A stretch of DNA of 64,000 bases, taken from the NCBI GenBank assembly GCA_002162685.1, contig MAAQ01000014.1, forward strand, positions 1-64,000. Reading direction: 5' to 3'. Source of the DNA: Flavobacteriales bacterium 33_180_T64 (GTDB taxonomy: Bacteria > Bacteroidota > Bacteroidia > Flavobacteriales > Flavobacteriaceae). Shown one piece after another: positions 38,798 through 47,234 of the stretch (positions are counted from its first letter, which is position 1; each line of letters starts with the position of its first letter). The position numbers were made by a program, and so were the translations under genes. Under the pieces are notes generated by a model, which saw only the letters and a program-made list of their open reading frames with translations, was not told the DNA's origin and ran no database searches.

Positions 38798-39556
38798 TTA
38801 ATTTTTTAGCTGAATAAATCGGTTGTCAATAGCAGGATTGAGTGTATCTATTTTTTTAAAATAATCTATAAGCACATTACGTATTTTATAATCTAGCATA
38901 TATAGGCTATCATTTGTTTTAAAGAAATCCATGTGATCACCACCACTATATAGGTAGTCGTTTGTAGCTACGTTATAAGTTGTATTGAAATCTATCGGAC
39001 TTCCATTAAGTCCGGCAGATTTGAAATTACCATCATTGTCTAATACAATGTTTAGCCTAGAAATAGGATGTGCGCGTTTCGCTTTTACTAAATATTCAAT
39101 GAGCTCTTGAACTTGAGCGCCTTTTAGTTTTACCACAACTACAGAATTATCAAAAGGCATGATTTCATAAGCGGTTCTACTAGTGATATTTCCTTTAGAA
39201 ATTATAGCTCTAATACCACCATGATTTAAGAGTACAAAATCTATATCTTCACCAGTTCTACTTTTAAAAACGGGGTTTGATTCATAATATACTGCATCTG
39301 CCATCATATTTCCGATAGCAGTATTATACTCGCCATCTGATTTAGAGTAGGTGTCTGCAGCATATGCTAAGATGCTATCTAAATTTTTATTAACGTTCTC
39401 ACGATACGGCTTGATAAAGGCTTCAATATCTTGATTAATAGCTAAGCTATCAGAAATGTTTATTTGCTTCCCTTCAATTTTATTGAGGCGATAATCTTGC
39501 TTACATGAGCAAAACGCAATTAGAGTTACAAATAGTATTAAGTGTTTATAATTCAT
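38798..39556 (-). CDS. 5'-nucleotidase C-terminal domain lipoprotein
   Basis: A 252-aa lipoprotein (signal LILFVTLIAFCSC) that matches only the C-terminal substrate-recognition domain of UshA-type nucleotidases: NMMADAVYYES, DFVLLNHGGIRA, ITSRTAYEIMPFDNSVVVVKLKGAQVQELIEYL and YNVATNDYLYSGGDHM. There is no metal-binding domain. The separate catalytic subunit is encoded 4 bp downstream. The two polypeptides probably assemble into one nucleotidase. Confidence 0.9.
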   Translation of the reverse strand: MNYKHLILFVTLIAFCSCKQDYRLNKIEGKQINISDSLAINQDIEAFIKPYRENVNKNLDSILAYAADTYSKSDGEYNTAIGNMMADAVYYESNPVFKSRTGEDIDFVLLNHGGIRAIISKGNITSRTAYEIMPFDNSVVVVKLKGAQVQELIEYLVKAKRAHPISRLNIVLDNDGNFKSAGLNGSPIDFNTTYNVATNDYLYSGGDHMDFFKTNDSLYMLDYKIRNVLIDYFKKIDTLNPAIDNRFIQLKN

Positions 39557-39602
39557 AGATTTTATTATGAAAAGTTTGCAATAACGTACGATGTGTTTTT
39601 AC

Positions 39603-39610
39603 TACATTTG
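39603..39610 (+). promoter_or_regulatory. Candidate -7 element for the DUF6913-dapA unit
   Basis: TACATTTG matches TAnnTTTG; a TTTG lies upstream at 39575-39578, spaced slightly long (24 bp). The leader would be about 14 nt. Confidence 0.5.
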
Positions 39611-39628
39611 TACAAAGCATAAATATAA

Positions 39629-40147
39629 ATGATTTTAAAAGCATTTAAGAAAAAATCAAACCAAAAATACATCAATAAATTGTTAACAGCTAGAAGTGTT
39701 GCAGTAAGTAATGTGAAAATGAGTACGGTAGGTTTAATTTTAAATGTTAGTGAGTTTTCAGATTTTGAAGTTTTTAGGTCCTTTTTTAAGAGTTTAGAAA
39801 TTCAACAAGCAAAGGTGAAAATTATTGCTTTTGTTGAAGACCCAAAAGATTCTAATGAACTTTGGGATACGTATTTTAATCCGAAAGATTTTGGATGGAA
39901 AGGAAAAATAAACAATAGCGACTTACAAACATTTATTGATACAAAGTTTGATGTGTTAATTAGCTTTTATAAAGCGAGTTATTTAGAGCTTAATTTAATA
40001 ACAGCCTTATCAAAAGCGAACTTTAAAGTAGGTTTAACGAATGAAGACCAAAGGCTATATGACTTAATAATAGATGTGAAACCTAAAGAATTTTCACTCT
40101 TTAAAGACGAATTGAAAAAATATTTAACAGTTTTAAAAAAAATATAA
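39629..40147 (+). CDS. DUF6913-like protein upstream of dapA
   Basis: A 172-aa soluble protein with alternating alpha/beta character and no signal peptide or recognised catalytic motif: STVGLILNVSEFSDFEVFRSFFKSL, KVKIIAFVED, FGWKGKINNSDLQTFIDTKFDVLISFY, VGLTNEDQRLYDLIID. I recall this family (DUF6913) sitting just before dapA in many flavobacteria. Its stop shares a base with the dapA start (TAATG), so the two are coupled. The function is unknown. Confidence 0.72.
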   Translation: MILKAFKKKSNQKYINKLLTARSVAVSNVKMSTVGLILNVSEFSDFEVFRSFFKSLEIQQAKVKIIAFVEDPKDSNELWDTYFNPKDFGWKGKINNSDLQTFIDTKFDVLISFYKASYLELNLITALSKANFKVGLTNEDQRLYDLIIDVKPKEFSLFKDELKKYLTVLKKI

Positions 40148-41013
40148 TGACTAAATTTCATGGTACAGGTGTTGCTATTATTACACCTTTTAATGCAGAT
40201 CTTTCTGTAGATCATAATGCACTTACAAACGTGGTAAACTATAATATTGATAATGGTATAAATTATATCGTTATTAGTGGAACAACAGGTGAAAGTGTTA
40301 CAATTACCAAACATGAAAAACAAGATATTATAAAGACAATTGTAAAGGCTAATAATAGCCGTGTACCTTTAGTTTTAGGAATTGGAGGAAATAATACAGC
40401 CCAAGTTATTGAAGAAATTCAAAATACTGATCTTACAGAAATCGATGCACTCTTATCGGTATCACCATATTATAGTAAGCCACAACAAGAAGGGATTTAT
40501 CAGCATTTTAAAGCGATATCATTAGCTTCACCAGTTGATATTATTTTATATAACGTTCCTGGGCGTACCTCTTCAAACATGTCTTCAGAAACCACATTGC
40601 GTTTAGCAAAAGATTTTGATAACATTATTGCGGTAAAAGAAGCAGGAAACAATGTGCATCAGTATTTGAAACTACTTCGTGATAAGCCAGATAATTTTTT
40701 AGTTATTTCTGGTGATGACGATTTAGCTCTTGGAGTGATTTTAGCAGGAGCAGCAGGCGTTATTTCGGTTTTAGGTCAAGCTTTGCCAAAACAATTTACA
40801 ACGATGATTAACTTCGGCTTAGAAGGGAAAGCTGCTGAGGCTTATAAGATTCATTTTAATTTAATGGATATCACGTCGCTTATTTTTTCTGAAAATAATC
40901 CAGCTGGGATAAAAGCAGTTTTAGAGATTTTAGATTTATCAAAAGCTACGGTTAGATTACCATTAGTTGAGGCTACAGATGAATTAAAGCAAAAGTTGAA
41001 GTTGGCACTTTAA
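40147..41013 (+). CDS. dapA: 4-hydroxy-tetrahydrodipicolinate synthase
   Basis: DapA condenses pyruvate with aspartate semialdehyde, the first committed step towards diaminopimelate and lysine. The 288-aa TIM barrel has GTTGES, the tyrosine of the triad at Y136 (ILYNVPGRT), and the Schiff-base lysine K164 (IIAVKEAGNN). The length is standard. It is coupled to the DUF6913 gene. dapF, a later step of the same pathway, lies 26 kb away in this window. Confidence 0.97.
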   Translation: MTKFHGTGVAIITPFNADLSVDHNALTNVVNYNIDNGINYIVISGTTGESVTITKHEKQDIIKTIVKANNSRVPLVLGIGGNNTAQVIEEIQNTDLTEIDALLSVSPYYSKPQQEGIYQHFKAISLASPVDIILYNVPGRTSSNMSSETTLRLAKDFDNIIAVKEAGNNVHQYLKLLRDKPDNFLVISGDDDLALGVILAGAAGVISVLGQALPKQFTTMINFGLEGKAAEAYKIHFNLMDITSLIFSENNPAGIKAVLEILDLSKATVRLPLVEATDELKQKLKLAL

Positions 41014-41122
41014 AAAATAGAATCGTAGAATAAAAGTTAAATATTACTTAAACATAACTAGAGCCTAAATTCATCCGTTATTTTAGCATGAAATTTTGTT
41101 TTTATAATACGTTATAAATACG

Positions 41123-41130
41123 TACTTTTG
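41123..41130 (+). promoter_or_regulatory. Candidate -7 element for the bamD operon
   Basis: TACTTTTG matches TAnnTTTG; TTTTG lies at 41094-41098, at slightly long spacing (24 bp). It would start the bamD-rpoZ-coaBC run with a leader of about 13 nt. Confidence 0.5.
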
Positions 41131-41147
41131 CAACCTGTTTTTTATTT

Positions 41148-41963
41148 ATGAAGAAATTATTTTATTTATTGTTAGTGCTTACTGTATTTACCTCATGTAG
41201 CGAATTTCAAAAAGCTATGAAGTCTGAGGATGTTGCTGTTAAGTTTAAGTTAGGAACAGAGCTCTATGAAGCCGGGAAATGGGGAAAAGCAAATAAGCTT
41301 TTTGCTCAAATAATCCCTCAATATAGAGGTAAGCCTCAAGCTGAAAAATTAACATATATGTACTCGAAGTCATTTTATGAACTTAAAGAGTATTTTTCAG
41401 CAGGGTATCAATTATCTCAGTTTGAAAGTAGATATCCAAAAAGTGAGAAAGCAGAAGAAGCTTCTTTTTTAGCAGCAAAATGTTATTATAATGTTTCTCC
41501 TGTGTATAGTAAAGAACAACACGAAACAATCGAAGCGCTAGAAAAATTACAGTTATTTGTAAATAAATATCCTGATTCAGAGTTTTTGCCTCAAGCAAAT
41601 GAGTTGATAAAAGAATTAGATTATAAACTAGAGAAAAAAGCGTTTGAAATAGCTAAACTCTATAATAATATTGCCTATTTTGAGTCATCAGATTATGAAG
41701 CAGCTATTAAAGCATTTGATAATTTTTTAGTTGATTATCCAGGAACAAGCTTTAGAGAAAAGGCTATGTTTTATAGATTAGACTCAGCTTATAAATTAGG
41801 TATTAATAGTGTTAAAGGAAAAAAAGAAGCACGATTAAATACAGCAATTAATTATTACAATAGCTTTAAGAGGTTTTATCCAAATTCAGAATTAATGGAA
41901 GATGCCACTACGATGAATGAAGAAATGACTTCAGTAATACAAGAATTTAATACAAAAAGTTAA
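41148..41963 (+). CDS. bamD: Outer-membrane assembly lipoprotein BamD
   Basis: BamD is the essential lipoprotein of the BAM complex that inserts beta-barrel proteins. The 271-aa sequence has a lipoprotein signal (LFYLLLVLTVFTSC) and TPR-like helical repeats: FKLGTELYEAGKWGKANKLFAQIIPQYRG, SFYELKEYFSAGYQLSQFESRYPKS and AIKAFDNFLVDYPGTSFREKAMF. Length and layout fit the family. It is followed 12 bp later by rpoZ, an order often seen in flavobacteria. Confidence 0.93.
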   Translation: MKKLFYLLLVLTVFTSCSEFQKAMKSEDVAVKFKLGTELYEAGKWGKANKLFAQIIPQYRGKPQAEKLTYMYSKSFYELKEYFSAGYQLSQFESRYPKSEKAEEASFLAAKCYYNVSPVYSKEQHETIEALEKLQLFVNKYPDSEFLPQANELIKELDYKLEKKAFEIAKLYNNIAYFESSDYEAAIKAFDNFLVDYPGTSFREKAMFYRLDSAYKLGINSVKGKKEARLNTAINYYNSFKRFYPNSELMEDATTMNEEMTSVIQEFNTKS

Positions 41964-41975
41964 TTTACATATATA

Positions 41976-42305
41976 ATGGATTTAAAGAAGACAACTGCTC
42001 CTGCGACAACAGAAACTTATGATAGAAATATCATAGATGCTCCAACAGATAATATTTATGAAGCAATTTCTGTAATCTCTAAAAGAGCTGAACAAATCAA
42101 TACCGATATTAGACGTGAGTTAGTTGATAAGCTAGAAGAGTTTGCAACTTATAATGATAGTCTTGAAGAAGTCTTTGAAAATAAAGAGCAGATTGAAGTG
42201 TCTAAATTCTATGAGAAACTACCGAAGCCACACGCTTTAGCAGTTCAAGAATGGTTAGACGACAAAATTTATTACAGAAATACTGACGACGACGTTCAGG
42301 AATAA
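41976..42305 (+). CDS. rpoZ: RNA polymerase omega subunit, Bacteroidota type
   Basis: A 109-aa omega-like subunit that aids RNA polymerase assembly. The region DNIYEAISVISKRAEQINTDIRREL corresponds to the conserved omega helices; the acidic tail LDDKIYYRNTDDDVQE is lineage-typical. It is more divergent than E. coli RpoZ, and assignment rests mainly on the Bacteroidota family pattern and its position between bamD and coaBC, which I recall as conserved. Confidence 0.85.
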   Translation: MDLKKTTAPATTETYDRNIIDAPTDNIYEAISVISKRAEQINTDIRRELVDKLEEFATYNDSLEEVFENKEQIEVSKFYEKLPKPHALAVQEWLDDKIYYRNTDDDVQE

Positions 42306-42312
42306 TACAAGG

Positions 42313-43524
42313 ATGTCTATACTAAGTAGCAAAAATATACTTCTAGGCATAACTGCTGGTATTGCTGCTTACAAGACAGCCAGCCTAGTAAGGCTATTTA
42401 TAAAAGCAGGCGCTAACGTAAAGGTCGTTATGACGCCTGCTTCAAAAGACTTCATTACACCTTTAACGCTTTCAACCTTATCTAAAAACCCGGTCTATTC
42501 CTCATTTACTAATGAAGATGATGATAATGATATGTGGAATAACCATGTAGAGTTAGGACTTTGGGCAGATCTTTTTATTATAGCTCCAGCCACAGCCAAT
42601 ACCATGTCTAAGATGGCAAATGGAACGTGTGATAATCTGTTAATGGCGACTTATCTTTCTGCAAAATGTCCTGTGTATTTTGCTCCAGCTATGGATTTGG
42701 ATATGTATAAACATCAATCAACATTACATTCTTTTGATAAATTGAAGTCCTTTGGAAATGTGATGATTCCAGCTACATCTGGAGAATTGGCAAGCGGTCT
42801 TGTTGGAGAAGGACGTATGGCTGAACCTGAAGATATTATTGCTTTTATTGAAAATGATGTCATTGGAAAATTAGCGCTTCGTGGAAAAAAAGTTTTGCTT
42901 ACTGCTGGGCCTACCTATGAAGCTATAGACCCAGTGCGTTTCATTGGAAATCATTCTAGTGGTAAAATGGGCTTTGAAATAGCAAAAGCAGCTGCAAACC
43001 TTGGAGCAGAAGTAATCTTAATTTCTGGCCCTTCACAACAAATAGTAAACCATAGTTTGATTCATGTAATTAGAGTTGTAAGTGCTCAAGAAATGTATGA
43101 CGAAGTACACAATAACTTTGCTTCTACAGACATAGCTATACTTTCAGCAGCAGTTGCAGATTATAGGTCAAAAAATGTTGCAGATCAAAAAATAAAAAAG
43201 AAAGAAACAACGTTTACTATTGAATTAGAGAAGACAAAAGATATTCTAAAATCTCTAGGAGCTATAAAAAAGCAACAATTTTTAGTGGGCTTTGCTTTAG
43301 AAACGAATAATGAATTAGAACATGCTAAAGGGAAACTAGAATCTAAAAACTTAGATTTAATTGTCCTTAATTCTTTAAATGATAAAGGGGCAGGTTTTGG
43401 CGGTTCAACAAATAAAGTTACTTTTATAACGGCATTTCATGATATTATAGAACATGAATTAAAGTCTAAAACAGAAGTAGCAAAAGACTTGATGCAACAA
43501 ATTTTAAAACAAATACATGCGTAA
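42313..43524 (+). CDS. coaBC: Phosphopantothenoylcysteine decarboxylase/synthase
   Basis: A 403-aa bifunctional CoA enzyme. The N-terminal FMN decarboxylase (CoaC) has GITAGIAAYKTASLVR, HVELGLWADLFIIAPATANTMSKMANG and the PAMDLDMY substrate loop. The C-terminal ligase (CoaB) starts near residue 190 with KKVLLTAGPTYEAIDPVRFIGNHSSGKMG. It is 7 bp after rpoZ and overlaps the DUF4835 gene by 8 bp. coaE, the last CoA step, is also in this window. Confidence 0.97.
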   Translation: MSILSSKNILLGITAGIAAYKTASLVRLFIKAGANVKVVMTPASKDFITPLTLSTLSKNPVYSSFTNEDDDNDMWNNHVELGLWADLFIIAPATANTMSKMANGTCDNLLMATYLSAKCPVYFAPAMDLDMYKHQSTLHSFDKLKSFGNVMIPATSGELASGLVGEGRMAEPEDIIAFIENDVIGKLALRGKKVLLTAGPTYEAIDPVRFIGNHSSGKMGFEIAKAAANLGAEVILISGPSQQIVNHSLIHVIRVVSAQEMYDEVHNNFASTDIAILSAAVADYRSKNVADQKIKKKETTFTIELEKTKDILKSLGAIKKQQFLVGFALETNNELEHAKGKLESKNLDLIVLNSLNDKGAGFGGSTNKVTFITAFHDIIEHELKSKTEVAKDLMQQILKQIHA

Positions 43525-44404
43525 TTACTTATATATTCTTTTCGTATTAATTTCATTTAATGCTTGGTCACAAGAACTTAATTGTAATGTTGTTGTCAAT
43601 GCACAAAAAACTGGTAATGAAAATGTTCAGGTTTTTAAAACACTAGAACGTCAGCTTACAGAGTTTATCAATAACACACAATGGACTAATAAATCTTATA
43701 AAACGCAGGAACGAATTGACTGCGGTATGGTTATTACTATTGATAACTATGATACCGATGTGTTTCAAGCAACACTCCAAATTCAAAGTTCAAGACCCGT
43801 TTTTGGTTCTAACTACGGAACGCCTATTTATAGTTTTAATGATAAGAATTTTAATTTTCAATATTTAGAATTTCAGAACTTTGTATTTAATCCAACTCAG
43901 TTTGAATCTAATTTAGTCTCTGTTATCACATTTCATATTTACATGATGTTAGCTTTAGATGCTGATACATTTTCTAAAGGAGGAGGAGATGTTTACTATA
44001 AACAAGCGCAAACTATTTCAAATTATTCTCAGCAAAATAATGCTAAGGGCTGGAAGCTAGAAGATGGTCAACAAACACGTTTTGTTTTAATTGATAATCT
44101 GATGTCACCTACATTTAAAGAATTTAGAAAAGTAATGTATACTTATCATAGAATGGGCTTAGATGAAATGAGTGGTGATGCTAAAAAAGGAAAGAATATA
44201 GTGGCTGAGTCTATTGAGACATTAAGGGTTATGAATAGTCGACGACCAAATTCATTTTTAATGCGTGTGTTTTTTGATGCCAAATCTGATGAAATTCAAC
44301 AAATATTTAGTGGAGGACCAACTGTTAATGTCGCCGATTTAATTGCAACATTAACTAAAATTGCGCCAATGCACTCATCAAAATGGCGTAAAATAAATTT
44401 CTAA
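43517..44404 (+). CDS. DUF4835 family exported protein
   Basis: A 295-aa protein with a signal peptide (YLYILFVLISFNAWSQ) and the DUF4835 pattern: ELNCNVVVNAQKTGNENVQVFKTLERQLTEFINNTQWTNK, RPVFGSNYGTPIYSFNDKNF and GGDVYYKQAQTISNYSQQNNAKGWK. It is a Bacteroidota family of unknown, probably envelope, function (sometimes linked with gliding/secretion loci, without proof). It overlaps the end of coaBC by 8 bp and precedes recN by 58 bp. Confidence 0.88.
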   Translation: MRNYLYILFVLISFNAWSQELNCNVVVNAQKTGNENVQVFKTLERQLTEFINNTQWTNKSYKTQERIDCGMVITIDNYDTDVFQATLQIQSSRPVFGSNYGTPIYSFNDKNFNFQYLEFQNFVFNPTQFESNLVSVITFHIYMMLALDADTFSKGGGDVYYKQAQTISNYSQQNNAKGWKLEDGQQTRFVLIDNLMSPTFKEFRKVMYTYHRMGLDEMSGDAKKGKNIVAESIETLRVMNSRRPNSFLMRVFFDAKSDEIQQIFSGGPTVNVADLIATLTKIAPMHSSKWRKINF

Positions 44405-44462
44405 ACTTTATTTAGTGTTATAGTTAATTTCAGTAATTTCATACTGTAATTTTTACGTTTAT

Positions 44463-46115
44463 ATGCTTACACAACTTACTATAAAAAACTATGCGCTTAT
44501 TGATGAACTTCAAGTAAGTTTCAATAACGGTTTGTCAATCATTACTGGAGAAACTGGTGCTGGTAAGTCTATTCTTTTAGGTGGGTTATCACTAATTTTA
44601 GGTAAAAGAGCAGATTTAAGTAGTGTAAAAGACTCAAGCAATAAATGCATAATTGAAGCCACTTTTGATATTGCAAAATATAATTTAAAATCGTTGTTTA
44701 AAATCGAAGATTTAGATTATGAATCACTTACTATAATAAGACGGGAAATCTTACCTTCCGGAAAGTCAAGAGCTTTTATTAATGATACTCCAGTTAAATT
44801 AGATAGTCTTCAAGTATTAGGAAATTGCCTGTTAGATATTCATTCGCAACACCAAACAATGCAATTAACTGATGATGATTTTCAGTTTCAAATTATTGAT
44901 GCTTTAGCAGACAGTTCGAAGGCACTTATTGAATATTCTAGTCTATTTAAAGCACTTAAAATTTTAAACGCTGAATTACTAACGCTTCAAACTAAAAAAA
45001 TAGAGTTTGTAAAAGAGTTAGATTATAATGTGTTTCTTTTAAAAGAACTTGAAGAGGCGAAATTAGTAAATGGGGAATTAGAAACTTTAGAAAGTGAATA
45101 TGAAGCGCTTAATAATGTAGAAGAAATTAAAGAGAAATTATCTCATTCTCATCAGTTATTAAGTAGTGAGGATATAGGCGTATTGGCAAACCTAACTGAA
45201 GTTAAAAATCAATTGTCAAAACTCTCTAGTTTTGGAAAGCAATATGCTGCTGTTTATGAACGTGTCAATAGTAGCGTAATTGAGCTTGATGATATTTTTT
45301 CTGAAATTGAAAACTTAGAGAGCCAATTAGAAGCAGATCCAAATCGTTTAAATATTGTAAATGCAAAGCTGCAGTTGCTTCATAATTTGATGCTAAAACA
45401 TACAACGTCTTCCATTGATGAGTTAATTGTTATTAGAGAGGAACTTTCAAATAGAGTTTTAGTTACTGAAAACTTAGACCTTACAATTGCTGAAAAAGAA
45501 AAAGAAATTGAAATTATAACAACGCAACTCAATGCTATTGCTAAAATAATTCACAATAAAAGAAAAGCAATTATTCCAACATTAATAACACAATTAGAAG
45601 CCATTTTATTAAATCTTGGAATGCCTAATGCTAAGTTTCAAATTGAATTGCATAATTCTGAGTTGTTTTTGGCAAATGGGACAGATGTTCTAACGTTTTT
45701 ATTTTCAGCTAATAAAGGAGGGCAATTTAATGAGCTTAAAAAAGCAGCATCTGGAGGTGAATTATCAAGAATTATGCTGGCAATTAAATCCATTTTATCA
45801 AAATACACCCAATTACCAACGATTATGTTTGATGAAATAGATACAGGAGTTTCTGGGGAAATATCAAATAAAATGGGTAGTATAATGCAACAGATGAGTA
45901 AATCAATGCAAGTTTTTACAATAACGCATCTTCCGCAAATTGCTGCAAAAGGAGATACACACTTTAAAGTATTTAAAGAAGATGTAAATAATGTTACTCA
46001 AACACAACTCAAAAAACTTAATCCAGAAGAACGAATCGTTGAGATAGCTCAAATGCTTGGAGGAGTAAATGTTTCAAATTCAGCTTTAGAACATGCCAAG
46101 CAATTACTCAATTAA
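44463..46115 (+). CDS. recN: DNA repair protein RecN
   Basis: A 550-aa SMC-like ATPase for double-strand-break repair. The N-terminal Walker A is IITGETGAGKSILLGGLSLILGKRAD. The middle 300 residues form coiled coils rich in E/L/K. The C-terminal half has the ABC signature AASGGELSRIMLAIK and Walker B PTIMFDEIDTGVSGE with the D-loop and H-switch THLPQIAAKGD. Complete and of normal length. It lies between the DUF4835 gene and fabI. Confidence 0.97.
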   Translation: MLTQLTIKNYALIDELQVSFNNGLSIITGETGAGKSILLGGLSLILGKRADLSSVKDSSNKCIIEATFDIAKYNLKSLFKIEDLDYESLTIIRREILPSGKSRAFINDTPVKLDSLQVLGNCLLDIHSQHQTMQLTDDDFQFQIIDALADSSKALIEYSSLFKALKILNAELLTLQTKKIEFVKELDYNVFLLKELEEAKLVNGELETLESEYEALNNVEEIKEKLSHSHQLLSSEDIGVLANLTEVKNQLSKLSSFGKQYAAVYERVNSSVIELDDIFSEIENLESQLEADPNRLNIVNAKLQLLHNLMLKHTTSSIDELIVIREELSNRVLVTENLDLTIAEKEKEIEIITTQLNAIAKIIHNKRKAIIPTLITQLEAILLNLGMPNAKFQIELHNSELFLANGTDVLTFLFSANKGGQFNELKKAASGGELSRIMLAIKSILSKYTQLPTIMFDEIDTGVSGEISNKMGSIMQQMSKSMQVFTITHLPQIAAKGDTHFKVFKEDVNNVTQTQLKKLNPEERIVEIAQMLGGVNVSNSALEHAKQLLN

Positions 46116-46163
46116 CACTACCTTTGAATACTTAAAATCAACTAACATCTTAATTTAAAAAGT

Positions 46164-46979
46164 ATGTCATATAATTTATTAAAAGGAAAGCGCGGAATTA
46201 TTTTTGGCGCATTAGACTCAAATTCAATCGCATGGAAAACAGCAGAACGCGTGCATGAAGAAGGAGGAACCTTTGTTCTTACTAATGCACCAATTGCGAT
46301 GAGAATGGGACAAATTAAGGAATTAGCAGAAAAAACAGGATCTCAAATAATACCTGCTGATGCGACTTCAGAAGAAGATTTACAGAATTTAGTAGAGAAG
46401 TCTATGGAAATTCTTGGTGGTAAAATTGATTTTGTTTTGCATTCTATAGGGATGTCAGTGAATGTAAGAAAGGGCAGACCGTATACAGATCAAAAATATG
46501 ATTGGACACAAAAAGGAACTGATGTTTCAGCAATGTCATTTCATAAAGTAATGCAAACGTTATATAAAGCAGATGCCATGAATGAATGGGGAAGTATCGT
46601 TGCTTTAACTTATATGGCAGCACAACGTGTTTTTCCAGATTATAATGATATGGCAGATAATAAAGCGTATTTAGAAAGTATTGCACGTAGTTTTGGGTAT
46701 TTCTTCGGAAGAGACAAAAAAGTAAGAGTTAATACTATTTCACAATCGCCTACGCCAACTACGGCAGGGCAAGGAGTGAAAGGTTTTGATGGCTTTATTT
46801 CGTATGCTGAAAAAATGTCTCCTCTTGGTAATGCTACAGCACTTGATTGTGCAAATTATACCGTGACACTATTTAGTGATTTAACTAAACGAGTGACACT
46901 CCAAAATCTATACAATGATGGTGGGTTTAGTAATATGGGAGTGAGTGATGCAGTCATGGATACGTTTACCCAAGAGTAG
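46164..46979 (+). CDS. fabI: Enoyl-ACP reductase
   Basis: FabI reduces trans-2-enoyl-ACP in the last step of each fatty-acid elongation cycle. The 271-aa SDR protein has LLKGKRGIIFGALDSNSIAWKTAERVHEEGG, DFVLHSIGMS and the catalytic Tyr-x6-Lys in YNDMADNK, typical of FabI. It is also the target of triclosan-class inhibitors. It ends the bamD-to-fabI run, with an intrinsic terminator 110 bp after its stop. Confidence 0.94.
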   Translation: MSYNLLKGKRGIIFGALDSNSIAWKTAERVHEEGGTFVLTNAPIAMRMGQIKELAEKTGSQIIPADATSEEDLQNLVEKSMEILGGKIDFVLHSIGMSVNVRKGRPYTDQKYDWTQKGTDVSAMSFHKVMQTLYKADAMNEWGSIVALTYMAAQRVFPDYNDMADNKAYLESIARSFGYFFGRDKKVRVNTISQSPTPTTAGQGVKGFDGFISYAEKMSPLGNATALDCANYTVTLFSDLTKRVTLQNLYNDGGFSNMGVSDAVMDTFTQE

Positions 46980-47090
46980 ATAAAGTGCATAATATTTCGA
47001 TAAAATTATTAAGACTATAGAAACAAGTTTTAGTCTTTAAATATTAAAACTTTAAATGTTTCTTAGTTTTTATACTATCACATAAATTTT

Positions 47091-47124
47091 AAAAAGCCGA
47101 CAGTGAATTTGTCGGCTTTTTTTT
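47091..47124 (+). terminator. Intrinsic terminator after fabI
   Basis: AAAAAGCCGACA pairs with TGTCGGCTTTTT, followed by a plus-strand T-run. It separates the housekeeping run from the T9SS genes. Confidence 0.88.
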
Positions 47125-47234
47125 GCTCTTCATCGATTTGTTGATGTTTTGTTATACTGTTTTTTCTTGTAAGAGAATTAATATGAATAATTTACGGGTT
47201 ATTAATTAATTCATTAACTAAAAATCAAATAAAA

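Noticed and set aside
40029-40149. Frameshift between the DUF6913 gene and dapA
   Set aside because: The one-base TAATG overlap is a normal coupling arrangement and both proteins are full length.
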